A stretch of DNA of 64,000 nucleotides from Haloarcula sp. CBA1127 (GTDB lineage Archaea; Halobacteriota; Halobacteria; Halobacteriales; Haloarculaceae), in the NCBI RefSeq assembly GCF_001485575.1, contig NZ_BCNB01000006.1:1984001-2048000 (forward strand), given 5' to 3'. Below, piece by piece: positions 9,595 through 19,484 of this stretch. Under the pieces are notes generated by a model. The model was not told the DNA's origin and did no database searches. It saw only the letters and a program-made list of their open reading frames with translations. The position numbers were made by a program, and so were the translations under genes. Positions within the stretch are counted from its first letter, which is position 1. Each line of letters opens with the position of its first letter.

Positions 9595-10904
9595 TGGTCC
9601 TCCGTGCTGAGTATGTCGTAGATGGCATCCACCACGTCCTCCGGCGAGGAGACGTACGCGACCGCGACGTTGTCGGCGTCACGGAAGTTGCGTTCGACCT
9701 CCTCGGCGTGGGTGGCGTTGATCGCGTTCCCGCTCGGCTGAGTCTCTACGTAGGCGTGGAGGTTCGCCGGGATCTGTTCCATCAGCGGGATGACCTTCTC
9801 CTCGGTGTCGTTCGAGGAGTTTTCGCTGTCGCCCGCCGCGAACACGTAGCGGTTCCACTCGCTCCAGGGGTACTCCTCTTCGAGCACTTCGGCGGCGAGT
9901 TCGTACGCGCTGGAGATGCGGGTGCCCCCGCCCGAGCGGATGCCAAAGAACTCGTTGCGGTCGACCTCCCAGGCGTCGGCGTCGTGGGCAATGTAGACGA
10001 ATTCGGCGTTGTCGTACTTGCCCGTGAGATACCAGTCAAGCGGCGTAAAGGTCCGTTCGACCAGTTCTCGCTTCTTCTGGCGCATCGACCCGGAGACGTC
10101 CCGGATGTTCACGACGACGACGTTTTTCTCGCGCTCCTCGACGATCTCGGGGTAACGGTAGCGTTCGTCCTCGCGACGGAACGGGATCTGGTCGACACCT
10201 TCCCGGCGGATGCGCTGGGAGGTCTCGACCTTCTCGACGTTGTCTTCCATCTCTTCGATGGAGTCCCAGACGGCCTTCTCCTCGCTTGGCAGTTCGTCGT
10301 ATGCGTCGTCGATCCACGCCTTCGAGACGGGCATATTCTGCTCGCGGGTCCACTCGTAGACGGTTGCCGGCCCCCAGCCGTCGACTTTGAGCGCCTCGCG
10401 GACGTAGTCCTCGTCGAAGTCCATCGCGAGCTTCCGCTTGAGCCCTTTCTTGAACAGCCGCTCGAAGTCAAGCGTCGAGGAAGGGCCGGATCTGGTGATG
10501 TCCGTGAAGTCACCTTCTTTCTCCTCGATGACCTTCTTGCCTTTCGGTTCGAGGTCGAGCCCCAGTTGTTCGTCGAGTTCCTCGGCGAACTCCTCGGGGT
10601 CCATCTCGTAGTACTCGTGTTCGCCGCCCTCCTCGCCGGGCTCGCCGTCCTCATCACCGTCGTCGCCGGGCTGGGGCTGTGGCTGGCCAACTGGGTCGCC
10701 CTCTTCGGCGCCTTCGCCCTGGCCGACGCCACCCTGGTCGCGCTGGTCGTACTCGAACTCAGGAAGGTCGACGATCTTGATCGGGATGCGTACCGAATCG
10801 CCCCGAGACTGGCCCAGATCGCCGTACTGGATGAACTCGGAGAGGTCCTGTCGGCGCTCCTCGCCCACGTCGCGGTACCGTTCGAGGTCGTCTTTCAGTC
10901 CCAT
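9591..10904 (-). CDS. YeaH/YhbH (DUF444) VWA-like protein
   Basis: The 437-residue protein has a low-complexity acidic Gly/Asp/Glu-rich stretch at about residues 58-96, then a C-terminal von Willebrand A-like domain. The metal-ion-dependent adhesion motif DVSGS begins at D269. [13 protein letters not shown], then [16 protein letters not shown], and a third loop around [11 protein letters not shown] complete the fold. DUF444 proteins accompany PrkA kinases and SpoVR in stress or starvation operons; YeaH in Escherichia coli is tied to nitrogen-starvation signalling with the PrkA homologue YeaG. It overlaps its upstream neighbour by 10 bases and its downstream neighbour by four. Confidence 0.92.
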   Translation of the reverse strand: MGLKDDLERYRDVGEERRQDLSEFIQYGDLGQSRGDSVRIPIKIVDLPEFEYDQRDQGGVGQGEGAEEGDPVGQPQPQPGDDGDEDGEPGEEGGEHEYYEMDPEEFAEELDEQLGLDLEPKGKKVIEEKEGDFTDITRSGPSSTLDFERLFKKGLKRKLAMDFDEDYVREALKVDGWGPATVYEWTREQNMPVSKAWIDDAYDELPSEEKAVWDSIEEMEDNVEKVETSQRIRREGVDQIPFRREDERYRYPEIVEEREKNVVVVNIRDVSGSMRQKKRELVERTFTPLDWYLTGKYDNAEFVYIAHDADAWEVDRNEFFGIRSGGGTRISSAYELAAEVLEEEYPWSEWNRYVFAAGDSENSSNDTEEKVIPLMEQIPANLHAYVETQPSGNAINATHAEEVERNFRDADNVAVAYVSSPEDVVDAIYDILSTEDQ

Positions 10905-13177
10905 CTATAACTCACCTGACTCATGACGTGTCGGCTCGTCAACTCGGCCGACGCCGCCGTGTAGTCGAACATCTCGACCATGTTGTCCAGCGTCTTCGCC
11001 TTGAGGCGGGCCGTCTCGGTCCCGGACGGCGGGTTGTCCCACTGCCCGGGCTCGAAGTCCTCGTAGGTCCGCTGGATGTCGTCCCAGTCGTAGCTCCCGA
11101 GGACGGTGTTGATGACCGGAATCTCCTTGGGGTTCACGTCGCCGACACGGAACTCCTCATCGCGGCGCTGCCACGCGTGGCGGTTCAGCGCGGTGATGAT
11201 CTTCTCGGTTCGGAACTGTTCGACGGCGTGGTCGGGCTCGTTGCCGTCGTAGTTCTTCTCGTCGAAGCGGCCCAGATGCTCGATCTCGAACACCTTCATC
11301 TTCAGCGGGTCCGGGTCGACGAGTTCGCCCCGCTCGTTTTCGATCTGGTCGTCCGATTCCCAGGCGTAGACGTGCTCGATGTACTCCTCGACGGTCGCCT
11401 CGTCGACGCGCTTGTCCCGCATCATCGCGTCGAGCACGTCCTGTTCCTGCTGGCCGAAGATGTAGTTCTTGACAGTCACGACGCGTTCCTCGTACTCTGT
11501 GGCCTCACCGGTCGAGAACACAGGGGCGTCTGCAAGCCCCTCGGCGACGGCGTTGAGCACGTCTCGGGGCATCAGCACGTGTTCGACCGGGAGGTCGGGG
11601 TGGTGGCGGTCCTGTGGCTCGTGCAGCAGGTCGGCGATGATGTCGCGGACGTAGGTGACCGGGATACCGTGGTCGCCGTCTTCGGCGGTGGTCTCCAGGT
11701 CATAGTCGTCGATGTCGACGCGCTCGTCGCCTTCCATCAAGTACCCTCGGTCGAACAACAGAGCCTTGTCCACAAGGTCCAGCCCGGTCGGGATTTCAGC
11801 GCTGTCGAGCCGCGAGACGACGGCGTACAGCGCTGCGGACTCGATGGTGTGTGGGGCCAATTCTTTGTCTGTGGCCGTCTCGACCTGGTCCCGGACCGAG
11901 ATGCTCAGCGGCTCCTGAATCCACGTCTCCAGTTCGTCCCACGTCTCGGGGTCCCAGACCCGCGTCTCGTTTGTTAGCTCGCGGCGCAGGAGCTGGGCCT
12001 CCAGCGAGAGATTCGTCAGATACGTGAACTCGTGTTTGTCAAGCCGGCGCTTCAGCGCCTTCAGCGGGTCCTGGCCCTCGCGGTCGGCGTGCTTGTTCAG
12101 CTGGGCTTCAAGATCCGGGTTCGAGATGATGACGAGCTGGGTGTCCACGTCCATCCCGATGCCCTTGTCGAGCTTGACGTGGGACTCGTCGGGGACGTTC
12201 AGCAGCTTCTGGAGCAGGTCGGCATGCTGGGCGGCGTCCTCAACGACAGTCAGCAGGCCGTTGCCCTGCGAGAGGACGCCGTCGTAGCTGAACGCCTGTG
12301 GGTTCTTCCGGCCCCGCGAATCGAGTTCGCGGAGCATCCCGTGCATCCATGAGCCGACGAGGCGCTCTTTGGGCGTGCCCTCATCCTCGGAGTGGAGGAT
12401 GCCGATGCCGCGGCCAACGTCCACGACGAAGTTCTTCACCCGGAGATGCGATGGCTGGGTGACCGCCGAGAACAGGTCCGTCTCGCCCTGCCGGCGGTAC
12501 TGCTCTTCGAGGAAGTCGTAGGCCTCCCGCGAGAACGGGTCGAGCTGCCCATCGACGCGGATGGGGATGTGGTCGTCGAGGCGCTCGTTGACCTCGGCGA
12601 GCAGGTCTGCCCGCACGTCCTCGGGGAACACCGTCAGCGGGTGGGCCTGGACGGGGCTCTCGTACCAGTCGTCCTCATCTTCGATGGCCGCGTTCCCGTA
12701 GGTCATGCTGGTGGCGTCGTTGCCGGCCCCGGCGACGTTCCATTCGACGGTGTAGCGCCGACCTTCGGGTGTCTTCGAGTACTCCCGCAGGCCGTTGATG
12801 AGACAGCGCTTCAGTTCGGATTTCCCCGTGGCTGTCGGGCCTTCCAGCCAGATGATCTTCTCGTCTTTCCCGCGGCCCGCCGCAATCGAGCGGAGGTCGT
12901 CGACGAAGGCGTTCAGCACCTCGGTGTTGCCGAGGATGGCGTGCTCGCCGTCGTTGTACGGGTCGTCGAAGAAGCGGTAGCGCTCCTTCTCCTCGCCCTC
13001 CTCGATGACCATCCGTGTCCCGGCGTCCTCGATGGCGTCGAGGAGGTACTTCGAGGCGTGGGCCGCGACCTGTGGCGTTTCGAGGACGGTGTCGACGTAC
13101 TCCGCGAGGCTCATCGGTGCCTCGTAGGCGGCGTCGAGTGACTCGTCCGCGCGGTCGATGTACTCCTGGCCTGTCAT
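10895..13177 (-). CDS. PrkA-family AAA/serine kinase, second copy (760 aa)
   Basis: PrkA proteins couple an AAA-type ATPase core to a kinase-like C-terminal domain. Here the Walker [10 protein letters not shown] starts at residue 113. The helix [19 protein letters not shown] follows, and [20 protein letters not shown] and [16 protein letters not shown] form the Walker B/sensor region. The C-terminal third is helical and acidic with the usual PrkA pattern. The ATG shares its A with the TAA of the upstream prkA gene (TAATG), implying coupled translation. The gene is about 70 residues longer than its neighbour. A distinct substrate is plausible but not shown. Confidence 0.9.
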   Translation of the reverse strand: MTGQEYIDRADESLDAAYEAPMSLAEYVDTVLETPQVAAHASKYLLDAIEDAGTRMVIEEGEEKERYRFFDDPYNDGEHAILGNTEVLNAFVDDLRSIAAGRGKDEKIIWLEGPTATGKSELKRCLINGLREYSKTPEGRRYTVEWNVAGAGNDATSMTYGNAAIEDEDDWYESPVQAHPLTVFPEDVRADLLAEVNERLDDHIPIRVDGQLDPFSREAYDFLEEQYRRQGETDLFSAVTQPSHLRVKNFVVDVGRGIGILHSEDEGTPKERLVGSWMHGMLRELDSRGRKNPQAFSYDGVLSQGNGLLTVVEDAAQHADLLQKLLNVPDESHVKLDKGIGMDVDTQLVIISNPDLEAQLNKHADREGQDPLKALKRRLDKHEFTYLTNLSLEAQLLRRELTNETRVWDPETWDELETWIQEPLSISVRDQVETATDKELAPHTIESAALYAVVSRLDSAEIPTGLDLVDKALLFDRGYLMEGDERVDIDDYDLETTAEDGDHGIPVTYVRDIIADLLHEPQDRHHPDLPVEHVLMPRDVLNAVAEGLADAPVFSTGEATEYEERVVTVKNYIFGQQEQDVLDAMMRDKRVDEATVEEYIEHVYAWESDDQIENERGELVDPDPLKMKVFEIEHLGRFDEKNYDGNEPDHAVEQFRTEKIITALNRHAWQRRDEEFRVGDVNPKEIPVINTVLGSYDWDDIQRTYEDFEPGQWDNPPSGTETARLKAKTLDNMVEMFDYTAASAELTSRHVMSQVSYRWD

Positions 13178-15249
13178 TACTCTTCCATCTCGCTTTTGGC
13201 GACCTCCGCACCAGCGAACTCGAGCACTTCCTTGGCGCCCTCCTCGGAGTAACCCTGCTCGATGAGAGCGTCAACCCACTGGTTGCGCTCCTCGTCGTCC
13301 ATTTCCGAACTGGAGACCAGCGCGGAGAAGTTGATGTTGTGTTTCTTGTCTTCCCAGAGCTTGCGTTCGAGGGCGCGGCGCAGGCGGTCGTTGTCCTGTG
13401 GGTTGAAGGTATCACCCTCGCGGGCGCGACGGGACACCCAGTTCGACACTTCCTGCCGGAAGTCGTCCTTGCGGTCCTCGGGGAGGTTCAGCTTCTCCTC
13501 GACGGAGCGCAGGAACTGCTCGTCGGGCTCTTGCTCGCGGCCGGTGAGTTCGTCCTCGACGGTCGCGTCGTCGATGTAGGCCATGACGTGGTCCATGTAC
13601 TTCTCGCCCTGGCGCTGGATCTCGTCCATGTCGTAGGCCAGCGCATGACGCACGTCCTCGATGGCCCGCTCTTTGTACTCCTCGCGGACGAGTTCGAGGA
13701 AGCGGTAGTACTTGCTGAACGACTCCTCGTCGATGGAGCCGTGATTCTCGAGGTTACCTTCGAGGTGATTGAAGGTCGTAAGCGGTGAGAGGAAGTCCCG
13801 GCTCCGGTGCATCGAGTCCATGATGGCCTCGGCGATCTCGTCGCCGATGAATCGTGGAGAGACGCCGTCCATCCCCTCGCCGATGTCGGCCATCTTCTCG
13901 GCCTCTTCGCGGAGCTTCTTCACGTCGACGTCGTCTGCCTCGTCGATTTCGCCGTTGTAGGCTTTCGCCTTCTGCACGAGGTCGATGGACTCGTTGTCGG
14001 GCTCCTCGATGCGGGTGAGGACGCCGAACAGGCCTGCCATCTCCAGGGTGTGGGGCTCGACCTGGATGTCCGGCAGGTCGGCGTTGCGCAGCATCTTCTG
14101 GTAGATCTGGGCCTCGGCCTCGTACTGGAGGACGTACGGGAAGTCGATGCGCTTGGTCCGGTCATTGAACGCCTCCATCTTCTCGTCGCCCTTCTTGTCC
14201 CGGTACTCGGGCATATTCGTCCGGCCGACGATGACCTGATCGATGTCGATACGGGGGTTGTTCTTGGGCTTGATTGTCTGTTCTTGACTGGCATGGAGGA
14301 AGTCATAGAGGAACTCCCGCTGGAGCTTCAGCAGCTCCTCCCCCGAGAAGATGCCGCGGTTGGCGTTACAGAACGCTCCGGAGTAGTCGAAGGCTCGCGG
14401 GTCGCTCTCGCCGTAGATGGCGATCTTCGAGTAGTTGACGTCGCCGGTGAGCTCCGTCTCGTCCTGGTTTTTCTTGTCCTTGGGCTCGAAGGTCTCGATC
14501 CCGCGGCGCTGGTTCTCGTCAGCGACGAAGCGGACGATCTCGATGTGGTTCTCGAGGACGGACTGAAGATCGTCGTCGTATTCGGCCAGCAGGCGGTCCA
14601 TGTAGAACTCCGAGGCGGGGTCCAGCGACTGCTCGTTCCGGATGGTGTAGGGGGCATCGAGTTCCGCATTGATGTCCTCGATAACCTTGTCCCGCTGTTT
14701 CTGCGGAAGGAGCACGAGCGGGTCCTGATTCATCGGCGACCGGACCACGTCGTCGGCGGGGTCCTGGTCGTGGATGACATCACAGAGGTTCGTCCAGCGG
14801 AACGTGTACATCCGACCCTCGTCCCGGCTGGTGTAGTCCTCGAAGTAGCGCCGGACCTGGCGGTCGAAGTCGGACTTCCCCGACCCGACCGGCCCCAGCA
14901 GGAGCTTGATCCGCTTCTCGGGACCGAGTCCACGAGCGCCGGACTTGACCTTGTTGACGAACTCGTGGATGGCCTCGTGGATGACCCGCCCGTAGAAGGT
15001 GTTCTCGCCGTCGTTGAGCGGATCTTCGCTCGCCAGTTCGTACTCGACTACCCCAGCCTCCTCGTCGTAGGTCTTGCCGTAGTAGTCGAACATATCCGCC
15101 ACGCGCTGGTGGGCGTTGCGGGCGATGGTCGGTTCGTCGTACAACTGTTGCAGATACCAGTCGAACGTGTTCGTCTTCCGGAGGTCCGCCGGTATCGTGT
15201 CACGGTACTCCTTGCTCAGCGCTTCGAGTGTCTCTTTGTTCTTGCTCAT
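13177..15249 (-). CDS. PrkA-family AAA/serine kinase, first copy (690 aa)
   Basis: This is the first gene of the operon. It starts MSKNKETLEALSKEYRDTIP and carries Walker A GPVGSGKSDFDRQVRRY at about residue 119. A conserved DQVIVGRTNMPEYRDKKG block and KRIDFPYVLQYEAEAQIY fit the PrkA AAA core. The C-terminal 190 residues, from about FLELVREEYKERAIEDVRHAL on, are the PrkA C-terminal kinase-like domain. It differs clearly from the 760-residue neighbour, so the pair is an old duplication. Such two-kinase operons with YeaH and SpoVR are typical of haloarchaea. The operon promoter probably lies at the TATA-containing palindrome 15504-15524, giving a leader of about 230 bases. Confidence 0.92.
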   Translation of the reverse strand: MSKNKETLEALSKEYRDTIPADLRKTNTFDWYLQQLYDEPTIARNAHQRVADMFDYYGKTYDEEAGVVEYELASEDPLNDGENTFYGRVIHEAIHEFVNKVKSGARGLGPEKRIKLLLGPVGSGKSDFDRQVRRYFEDYTSRDEGRMYTFRWTNLCDVIHDQDPADDVVRSPMNQDPLVLLPQKQRDKVIEDINAELDAPYTIRNEQSLDPASEFYMDRLLAEYDDDLQSVLENHIEIVRFVADENQRRGIETFEPKDKKNQDETELTGDVNYSKIAIYGESDPRAFDYSGAFCNANRGIFSGEELLKLQREFLYDFLHASQEQTIKPKNNPRIDIDQVIVGRTNMPEYRDKKGDEKMEAFNDRTKRIDFPYVLQYEAEAQIYQKMLRNADLPDIQVEPHTLEMAGLFGVLTRIEEPDNESIDLVQKAKAYNGEIDEADDVDVKKLREEAEKMADIGEGMDGVSPRFIGDEIAEAIMDSMHRSRDFLSPLTTFNHLEGNLENHGSIDEESFSKYYRFLELVREEYKERAIEDVRHALAYDMDEIQRQGEKYMDHVMAYIDDATVEDELTGREQEPDEQFLRSVEEKLNLPEDRKDDFRQEVSNWVSRRAREGDTFNPQDNDRLRRALERKLWEDKKHNINFSALVSSSEMDDEERNQWVDALIEQGYSEEGAKEVLEFAGAEVAKSEMEE

Positions 15250-15850
15250 GCTATCTCAGTAGTTCGTCGTGGCTGCAGGCGACCACCGACTGTCGCGGGC
15301 TGGTCTCGGGGCTGTGTCGCTACTCGGTGTCGGTGCTGTCCGCTGCAGATGTGACCGCAAACAGCCGCTGGCTCACCCTTCACTGCGGGGTGACGCGTGT
15401 GCCCTTCCATGGCTGACCTGCCGGGCGGAACACGGGAACTGTTCCGACCTGGCGTGGTAACGGGAGACAGTGCGGAACTGTTTCCGATACTATTTACCGT
15501 ACGAGTTCTGTTCATATAAGAACTTTGCCCTACTGTGAGCATACCGCCGATAAATTCCGGTGTTCTGGTCAGCCGAATGCGGGGATGGCGGGCCATACCT
15601 ATGTTAGCACATCTCATTAGTTTTTGATTGGTTTATATACCGTGTCGGTTGTCAACTGTTCTCTTTGGTGTGTCGGCCAGTGTTTAGCGCTGGATTGATG
15701 TGAATCTGTTGCCGCATTGATTGGCGATTGAGAACGGGGCACACGAAATGGCAACCCAATGTACCGGCGTTGCCATCACCCAACCGAGTGTCGGTATCTG
15801 GGCCTGGGACGGACCAGCGGATTCTTGCCCGTCCACACCGATTCGGCGGT
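15250..15850. other. 600-bp divergent intergenic region without a supported gene
   Basis: The region lies between prkA (minus) and the 15851 gene (plus). Only the last 200 bases are AT-rich. Besides the palindromic TATA at 15504-15524 there is a plus-strand TATA (GTTTATATAC, 15631-15640), about 210 bases before the next start codon. Small open frames across both strands lack coding codon bias. The long distances leave room for long leaders or a small RNA, but no RNA fold stood out. Confidence 0.4.
15504..15524 (-). promoter_or_regulatory. TATA box inside a small inverted repeat upstream of prkA operon
   Basis: The sequence AGTTCT, nine bases including CATATAA-type TATA, then AGAACT forms a 6-bp inverted repeat around the only strong TATA-like element ahead of the minus-strand prkA operon. 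A symmetrical box around TATA could be an operator, but this is inference. It lies about 255 bases before the first start codon. Confidence 0.35.
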
Positions 15851-16228
15851 ATGGACCTGTCGGGCCTCCCCGAAGACTGGACGGTGTGGAACGAGACCGA
15901 CGAGAAGCTCATCCTGGCGTACCGCCCGGATGTCTTCGACTCCGAGCAGTTTCCAGCGCCGTGTCTCCCGACCATCTATCTCACGCGCGGGAAACGAACC
16001 CGCCGCCCCGGCGCTGACCGGACTGGGGAGCGCTGGTATGTCACCTTCTACCTGGAGCCCGAAGTCGAGCGCGACGCCGATTCCTACGAGGGCCGCGACG
16101 CTGCCGTTGAGGGCGCTGTCGCACTCGCCACTCGGTTCGCCGACGGCGAACTGGACTACCGCTCGCTGTATCAGGTACCCCGCGAGGCGTATCTGGACAA
16201 ACTGGACGACCTGACCGGTCGGACATGA
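15851..16228 (+). CDS. Conserved haloarchaeal protein (DUF5820-like)
   Basis: The start at MDLSGLPEDW is chosen because upstream in-frame codons (from 15728) read as non-coding, while the body starts abruptly with haloarchaeal codon bias. The 125-residue soluble acidic protein contains KLILAYRPDVFDSEQFPAPC, PTIYLTRGKRTRRPG and WYVTFYLEPEVERDADSYEG. I associate it with a haloarchaea-restricted domain of unknown function (DUF5820, from memory). There is no catalytic or membrane signature. The UPF0179 gene follows after 32 bases on the same strand, so they probably share a transcript. Confidence 0.75.
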   Translation: MDLSGLPEDWTVWNETDEKLILAYRPDVFDSEQFPAPCLPTIYLTRGKRTRRPGADRTGERWYVTFYLEPEVERDADSYEGRDAAVEGAVALATRFADGELDYRSLYQVPREAYLDKLDDLTGRT

Positions 16229-16260
16229 CGTTTTACCGTGGCGACGTTCTATAGTCCGGC

Positions 16261-16713
16261 ATGACCACTGTCACGCTCGTCGGGACGCGCCTTGCCGAGG
16301 TCGGCGCGGAGTTCGTCTACCGCGGCGAAGCCAGCGGCTGTGCTGACTGTCCCTACCGCGACCAATGCCTCAATCTGACGACCGGAAACCGCTACCGGAT
16401 CACCAACGTCCGACAGAGCGGGCAAACGCTAGACTGTGCCGTGCATGAAAACGGCGTTCGGGCCGTCGAGGTTGAGCCCGCACCGATTCAGGCCAACGTC
16501 CCCTCGAAGGGTGCGTACGCTGGGAGTAAGGCGTCGCTGCCGGGCCCCTGTCCGCACACCGAGTGCCCCAGCCACCCCTACTGTGAGCCTGCTGGGGCTG
16601 AATTTGATTCGGAGTATCGTATATCCGAGATTATTGGTGACCCGCCGCATGACTACTGTATGCTAGACCGGGATCTGACGTTGGTGGAGTTGGAAGCGGC
16701 TGAGGATAGTTGA
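16261..16713 (+). CDS. UPF0179 family cysteine-rich protein
   Basis: The 150-residue product starts MTTVTLVGTRLAEVGAEFVY. Conserved cysteines come in two clusters, CADCPYRDQC at about residues 22-31 and GPCPHTECPSHPYCEP at about 97-112, plus a single C in HDYCMLD. This pattern defines the archaeal UPF0179 family, probably metal- or iron-sulphur-binding, with no established role. It is transcribed just after the 15851 gene. Confidence 0.9.
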   Translation: MTTVTLVGTRLAEVGAEFVYRGEASGCADCPYRDQCLNLTTGNRYRITNVRQSGQTLDCAVHENGVRAVEVEPAPIQANVPSKGAYAGSKASLPGPCPHTECPSHPYCEPAGAEFDSEYRISEIIGDPPHDYCMLDRDLTLVELEAAEDS

Positions 16714-17000
16714 GTTCAGCCAAGAGACGATGAGTGACCCCTCTTGCTGACGGCAGCGTTGCGTGCATAGCAGACATCGACTCGATGAAACCGTGCTGTC
16801 TAGAGGTAGACGCCGAACTGAGGAAGCCATAGTCTGGGGGCGGAGGCTGCGTGCGTCTGATTTTTCGACAGAATTACGGAGAAAATAATCCACAGTGGCA
16901 CGGAAAAGCGTGTGAGGTACAGAGTCTGGATTTTCCAAAGGATGGGATGCTCGATAGTGAAACGATTACTCGGGGACTGTACATTGCGTTAAGCTACTGA

Positions 17001-18149
17001 TCACCACGAACCGTCGGTGGCACGCCGATAGGCTGTTTCTGCTTGGTCGGTTACTGCGTCCCAGTCGTATCGTTGTGCCCGTTCAACGGGGTTCGTCGGT
17101 GGTCGTTTGCCACTTAGTGCGGCGTCGAGTGTCTCCGTCAGGGACTCAATCGTGGGATCGATGAGGAAGCCTGCGTCGTCGATGACTTCTTCTGCAGCCG
17201 AATCAGGATGGTCGGCAGCGATTACGGTACAGCCTGCGGCCATCGCTTCGACAAACGTGATACCGAACCCCTCGCGGGTGCTTGGAGAAGCAAAGACATC
17301 TGCAGCGCGCATGTGACTGAGAACGTCATCGTAGTCGTCAAGGAAGCCAAGGAATTCGACGTGGTTGACATGACACAGTGATTGCTGCTTTCTTTCGAGG
17401 TGTTCGCGTTCGGGACCGTCACCGACGATACCCAGCGTGGCGTCGTGCTCGCTGGCAACCTCGTCGAAGGCATTCAGAAGCACATCCACGTTCTTGTGTT
17501 CGATGAGTCTGCCCGCGAAAAGCACGTCGTAACCCTGTTCGGGGAGCGGGGCACTTCTGACCTGCTTGACATCGATGCCGTTCGGGACGACTTCGATGGT
17601 CTCCCGGGCAGGGCCGATAGCAGCGAGACGGTCGGCCGTGATGGACGATATCGCTACCGGACACTGAGGTGTGCGTGCGGTGACATGTTCGGTGAGGCTG
17701 CCGAACGGAGCGAGGTAACCGAGGTACTCCTCCCAGTAGTCGCCCCAGACCTCGTGCCACGTTGTCACGAGTGGCGTGTCCGTGCAGAAACTGGCGAGTT
17801 TCGTGGTGAGTACCGGGAAGTACGGGAAGACACTGGCGACGACGACATCGTGTTCGTCGCGGCGGAGGTGTCTGCGTAGCGGTGGGAGTGCGCGGGCCGC
17901 GAAATCTATGGCTTCCGTGATGGAACGCCGATCTCCGTCGTAAAGGTCGGCTTCAGGAGCGACTGCGCGCAGCGTCATCCCCTCGTGAGTGGTTTGTTTG
18001 GGGCCGTCCCAGAAGTGACGGCCATAGATGATAACGTCATGGCCCTTATCGGCGAGTCGGGTACCGATTTCGTGGATTCGTTTTTCAGCCCCACCGGTGA
18101 CAAACGGGTAAACGACATTCGACACAAAGGCGATACTCATACTGCTCAT
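17001..18149 (-). CDS. Glycosyltransferase family 4 (382 aa)
   Basis: A GT-B fold retaining glycosyltransferase. The N-terminal acceptor half begins MSIAFVSNVVYPFVTGGAEK with the usual loop. The C-terminal half has DVLFAGRLIEHKNVDVLLNA, LGIVGDGPERE and the nucleotide-sugar E-x7-E motif in REGFGITFVEAMAAG. It should transfer a sugar from a nucleotide- or lipid-linked donor on the cytosolic side. Its start overlaps the stop of the upstream GT gene by four bases (ATGA-type), so the two form an operon and probably act in one glycan pathway. Donor and acceptor are not predictable from the sequence. Confidence 0.92.
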   Translation of the reverse strand: MSSMSIAFVSNVVYPFVTGGAEKRIHEIGTRLADKGHDVIIYGRHFWDGPKQTTHEGMTLRAVAPEADLYDGDRRSITEAIDFAARALPPLRRHLRRDEHDVVVASVFPYFPVLTTKLASFCTDTPLVTTWHEVWGDYWEEYLGYLAPFGSLTEHVTARTPQCPVAISSITADRLAAIGPARETIEVVPNGIDVKQVRSAPLPEQGYDVLFAGRLIEHKNVDVLLNAFDEVASEHDATLGIVGDGPEREHLERKQQSLCHVNHVEFLGFLDDYDDVLSHMRAADVFASPSTREGFGITFVEAMAAGCTVIAADHPDSAAEEVIDDAGFLIDPTIESLTETLDAALSGKRPPTNPVERAQRYDWDAVTDQAETAYRRATDGSW

Positions 18150-19252
18150 ACAACAGACCGGTAGATATTCTGATGTTCAAGAGCAATCTCTCTCATAGAA
18201 TTGGCTTCCCTAAATTTCCCCATCTGTTCTATCAATTGGGAGCGTCGGTCTTTACCTTCGATATATCCTTGGATTTTGTTCGCTGCATCATTACTACCGG
18301 TGAAAACCTCTATACAACCCCATTCCTCCTGTAACGTTGTGAAATATTCGCAATCACTCGCTAGTACGGGAACTTCACGAGCTACGCAGTCGTTAAATAC
18401 TCCACTTTGTGCTACTGTGTTCGTTACTCCACCTTGTTGCGTCTCCTGATAAGGGAGTATAATCAGGTCAGAAGCGATATATGCCATTTCATACTCATCA
18501 TCGCTCAAGATTCCTGTCACTTGGAGATTCTCCGGTGCCTGCTCCATGATTTCCTCGATGTACTCATTGTGCCTGTCGCGCGGACTTCCCCCTGCAAGCA
18601 GAAACTCGTACTCCGGCAGTCGCTTGGCTAACGACACCATCATCTCACTCCCTTTACGAGGACTAACGTAACCGGGTTCCGTGATCACGATGTCTTGTTG
18701 ATGATAACCCAATTTTTGCTTGGCTGCTTCAATTGTCAGGTCCTTGGCATCTGCTTCAGTTACTCCATGTGGTATCTGGCTCGTGTTCTGTACAGAGACC
18801 GACTTAGTGAACCGCCGCTCCGTTTGTGGAGACAAAAAGATAACGTGATCAGCAGTTTTTGCTAGAATTAAATTCAACATCTTCACATATACTACCTTCA
18901 AATTTTTAACGGGAGGAGTGACGAGGTCTTCGTTTATGACTTCGTGCATCGTGATAACCACAGATGTAGAATTAAATCGTGTGAGCAGATACAACAGTGG
19001 GAAAAATACTGCCGTGAATATTGAGAATCTTCCGAAGAGGACGTAATCGTACTGGACGTGAACAACGTCGTGATCGCCACTCCCCGCTGCGAGGGCGTTT
19101 TTGATGAATGGGATTGGATTTGAACTATCAACTGGAATGAACCGAGATTCGATTTTCACGAACTCCGCAAGTTGCTCTTTCAGGTCTCTTGTGTATTTCC
19201 CGACTCCGGAATTATCATCAGGGGGTGTTGAGACCAGACTTACTTTCACCAT
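18146..19252 (-). CDS. Glycosyltransferase family 4-like (368 aa)
   Basis: This is a GT-B type protein starting MVKVSLVSTPPDDNSGVGKY. The N-terminal half includes DHDVVHVQYDYVLFGRFS, and the C-terminal half has TEPGYVSPRKGSEMMVSLAK and YEFLLAGGSPRD. The usual E-x7-E region is replaced by QQGGVTNTVAQSGVFNDCVA, so the nucleotide-sugar site is atypical for GT4. The protein may use a different donor or be weakly active. Base composition is more AT-rich than the window's left part. It is translationally coupled to the 17001 gene. Confidence 0.85.
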   Translation of the reverse strand: MVKVSLVSTPPDDNSGVGKYTRDLKEQLAEFVKIESRFIPVDSSNPIPFIKNALAAGSGDHDVVHVQYDYVLFGRFSIFTAVFFPLLYLLTRFNSTSVVITMHEVINEDLVTPPVKNLKVVYVKMLNLILAKTADHVIFLSPQTERRFTKSVSVQNTSQIPHGVTEADAKDLTIEAAKQKLGYHQQDIVITEPGYVSPRKGSEMMVSLAKRLPEYEFLLAGGSPRDRHNEYIEEIMEQAPENLQVTGILSDDEYEMAYIASDLIILPYQETQQGGVTNTVAQSGVFNDCVAREVPVLASDCEYFTTLQEEWGCIEVFTGSNDAANKIQGYIEGKDRRSQLIEQMGKFREANSMREIALEHQNIYRSVV

Positions 19253-19484
19253 TTGGTATTAATCACTCTGTGTCGCACAAGTTCCAATATCATCTCAGTC
19301 ATGAGTTATTATTTGGTGGATATATCAATTTACGACTAACTTCTCTCTCCTTTATCTTTGTAGTTTCCCAGTATACATTTACAAATTGCGGTTTATGTTT
19401 TCCAGAGTGTAATTACGAGTGTCAACTGAACTGTCTTGATCTACTTCGTTTAGACTAAGTAGGGCTTGTTCATACAGAGATTTA

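Noticed and set aside
9594-10910. 438-codon plus-strand open frame
   Set aside because: Mirror of the YeaH/DUF444 gene, no recognisable domain, composition typical of an antisense shadow.
13807-15354. 515-codon plus-strand open frame
   Set aside because: It lies antisense to the clear PrkA gene; GC-rich haloarchaeal codons keep the opposite frame open, and its translation (V/L/D/E-rich, no motifs) is a shadow.
16663-16938. 91-codon minus-strand frame after UPF0179
   Set aside because: It overlaps the UPF0179 end, lacks codon bias and has no motif.
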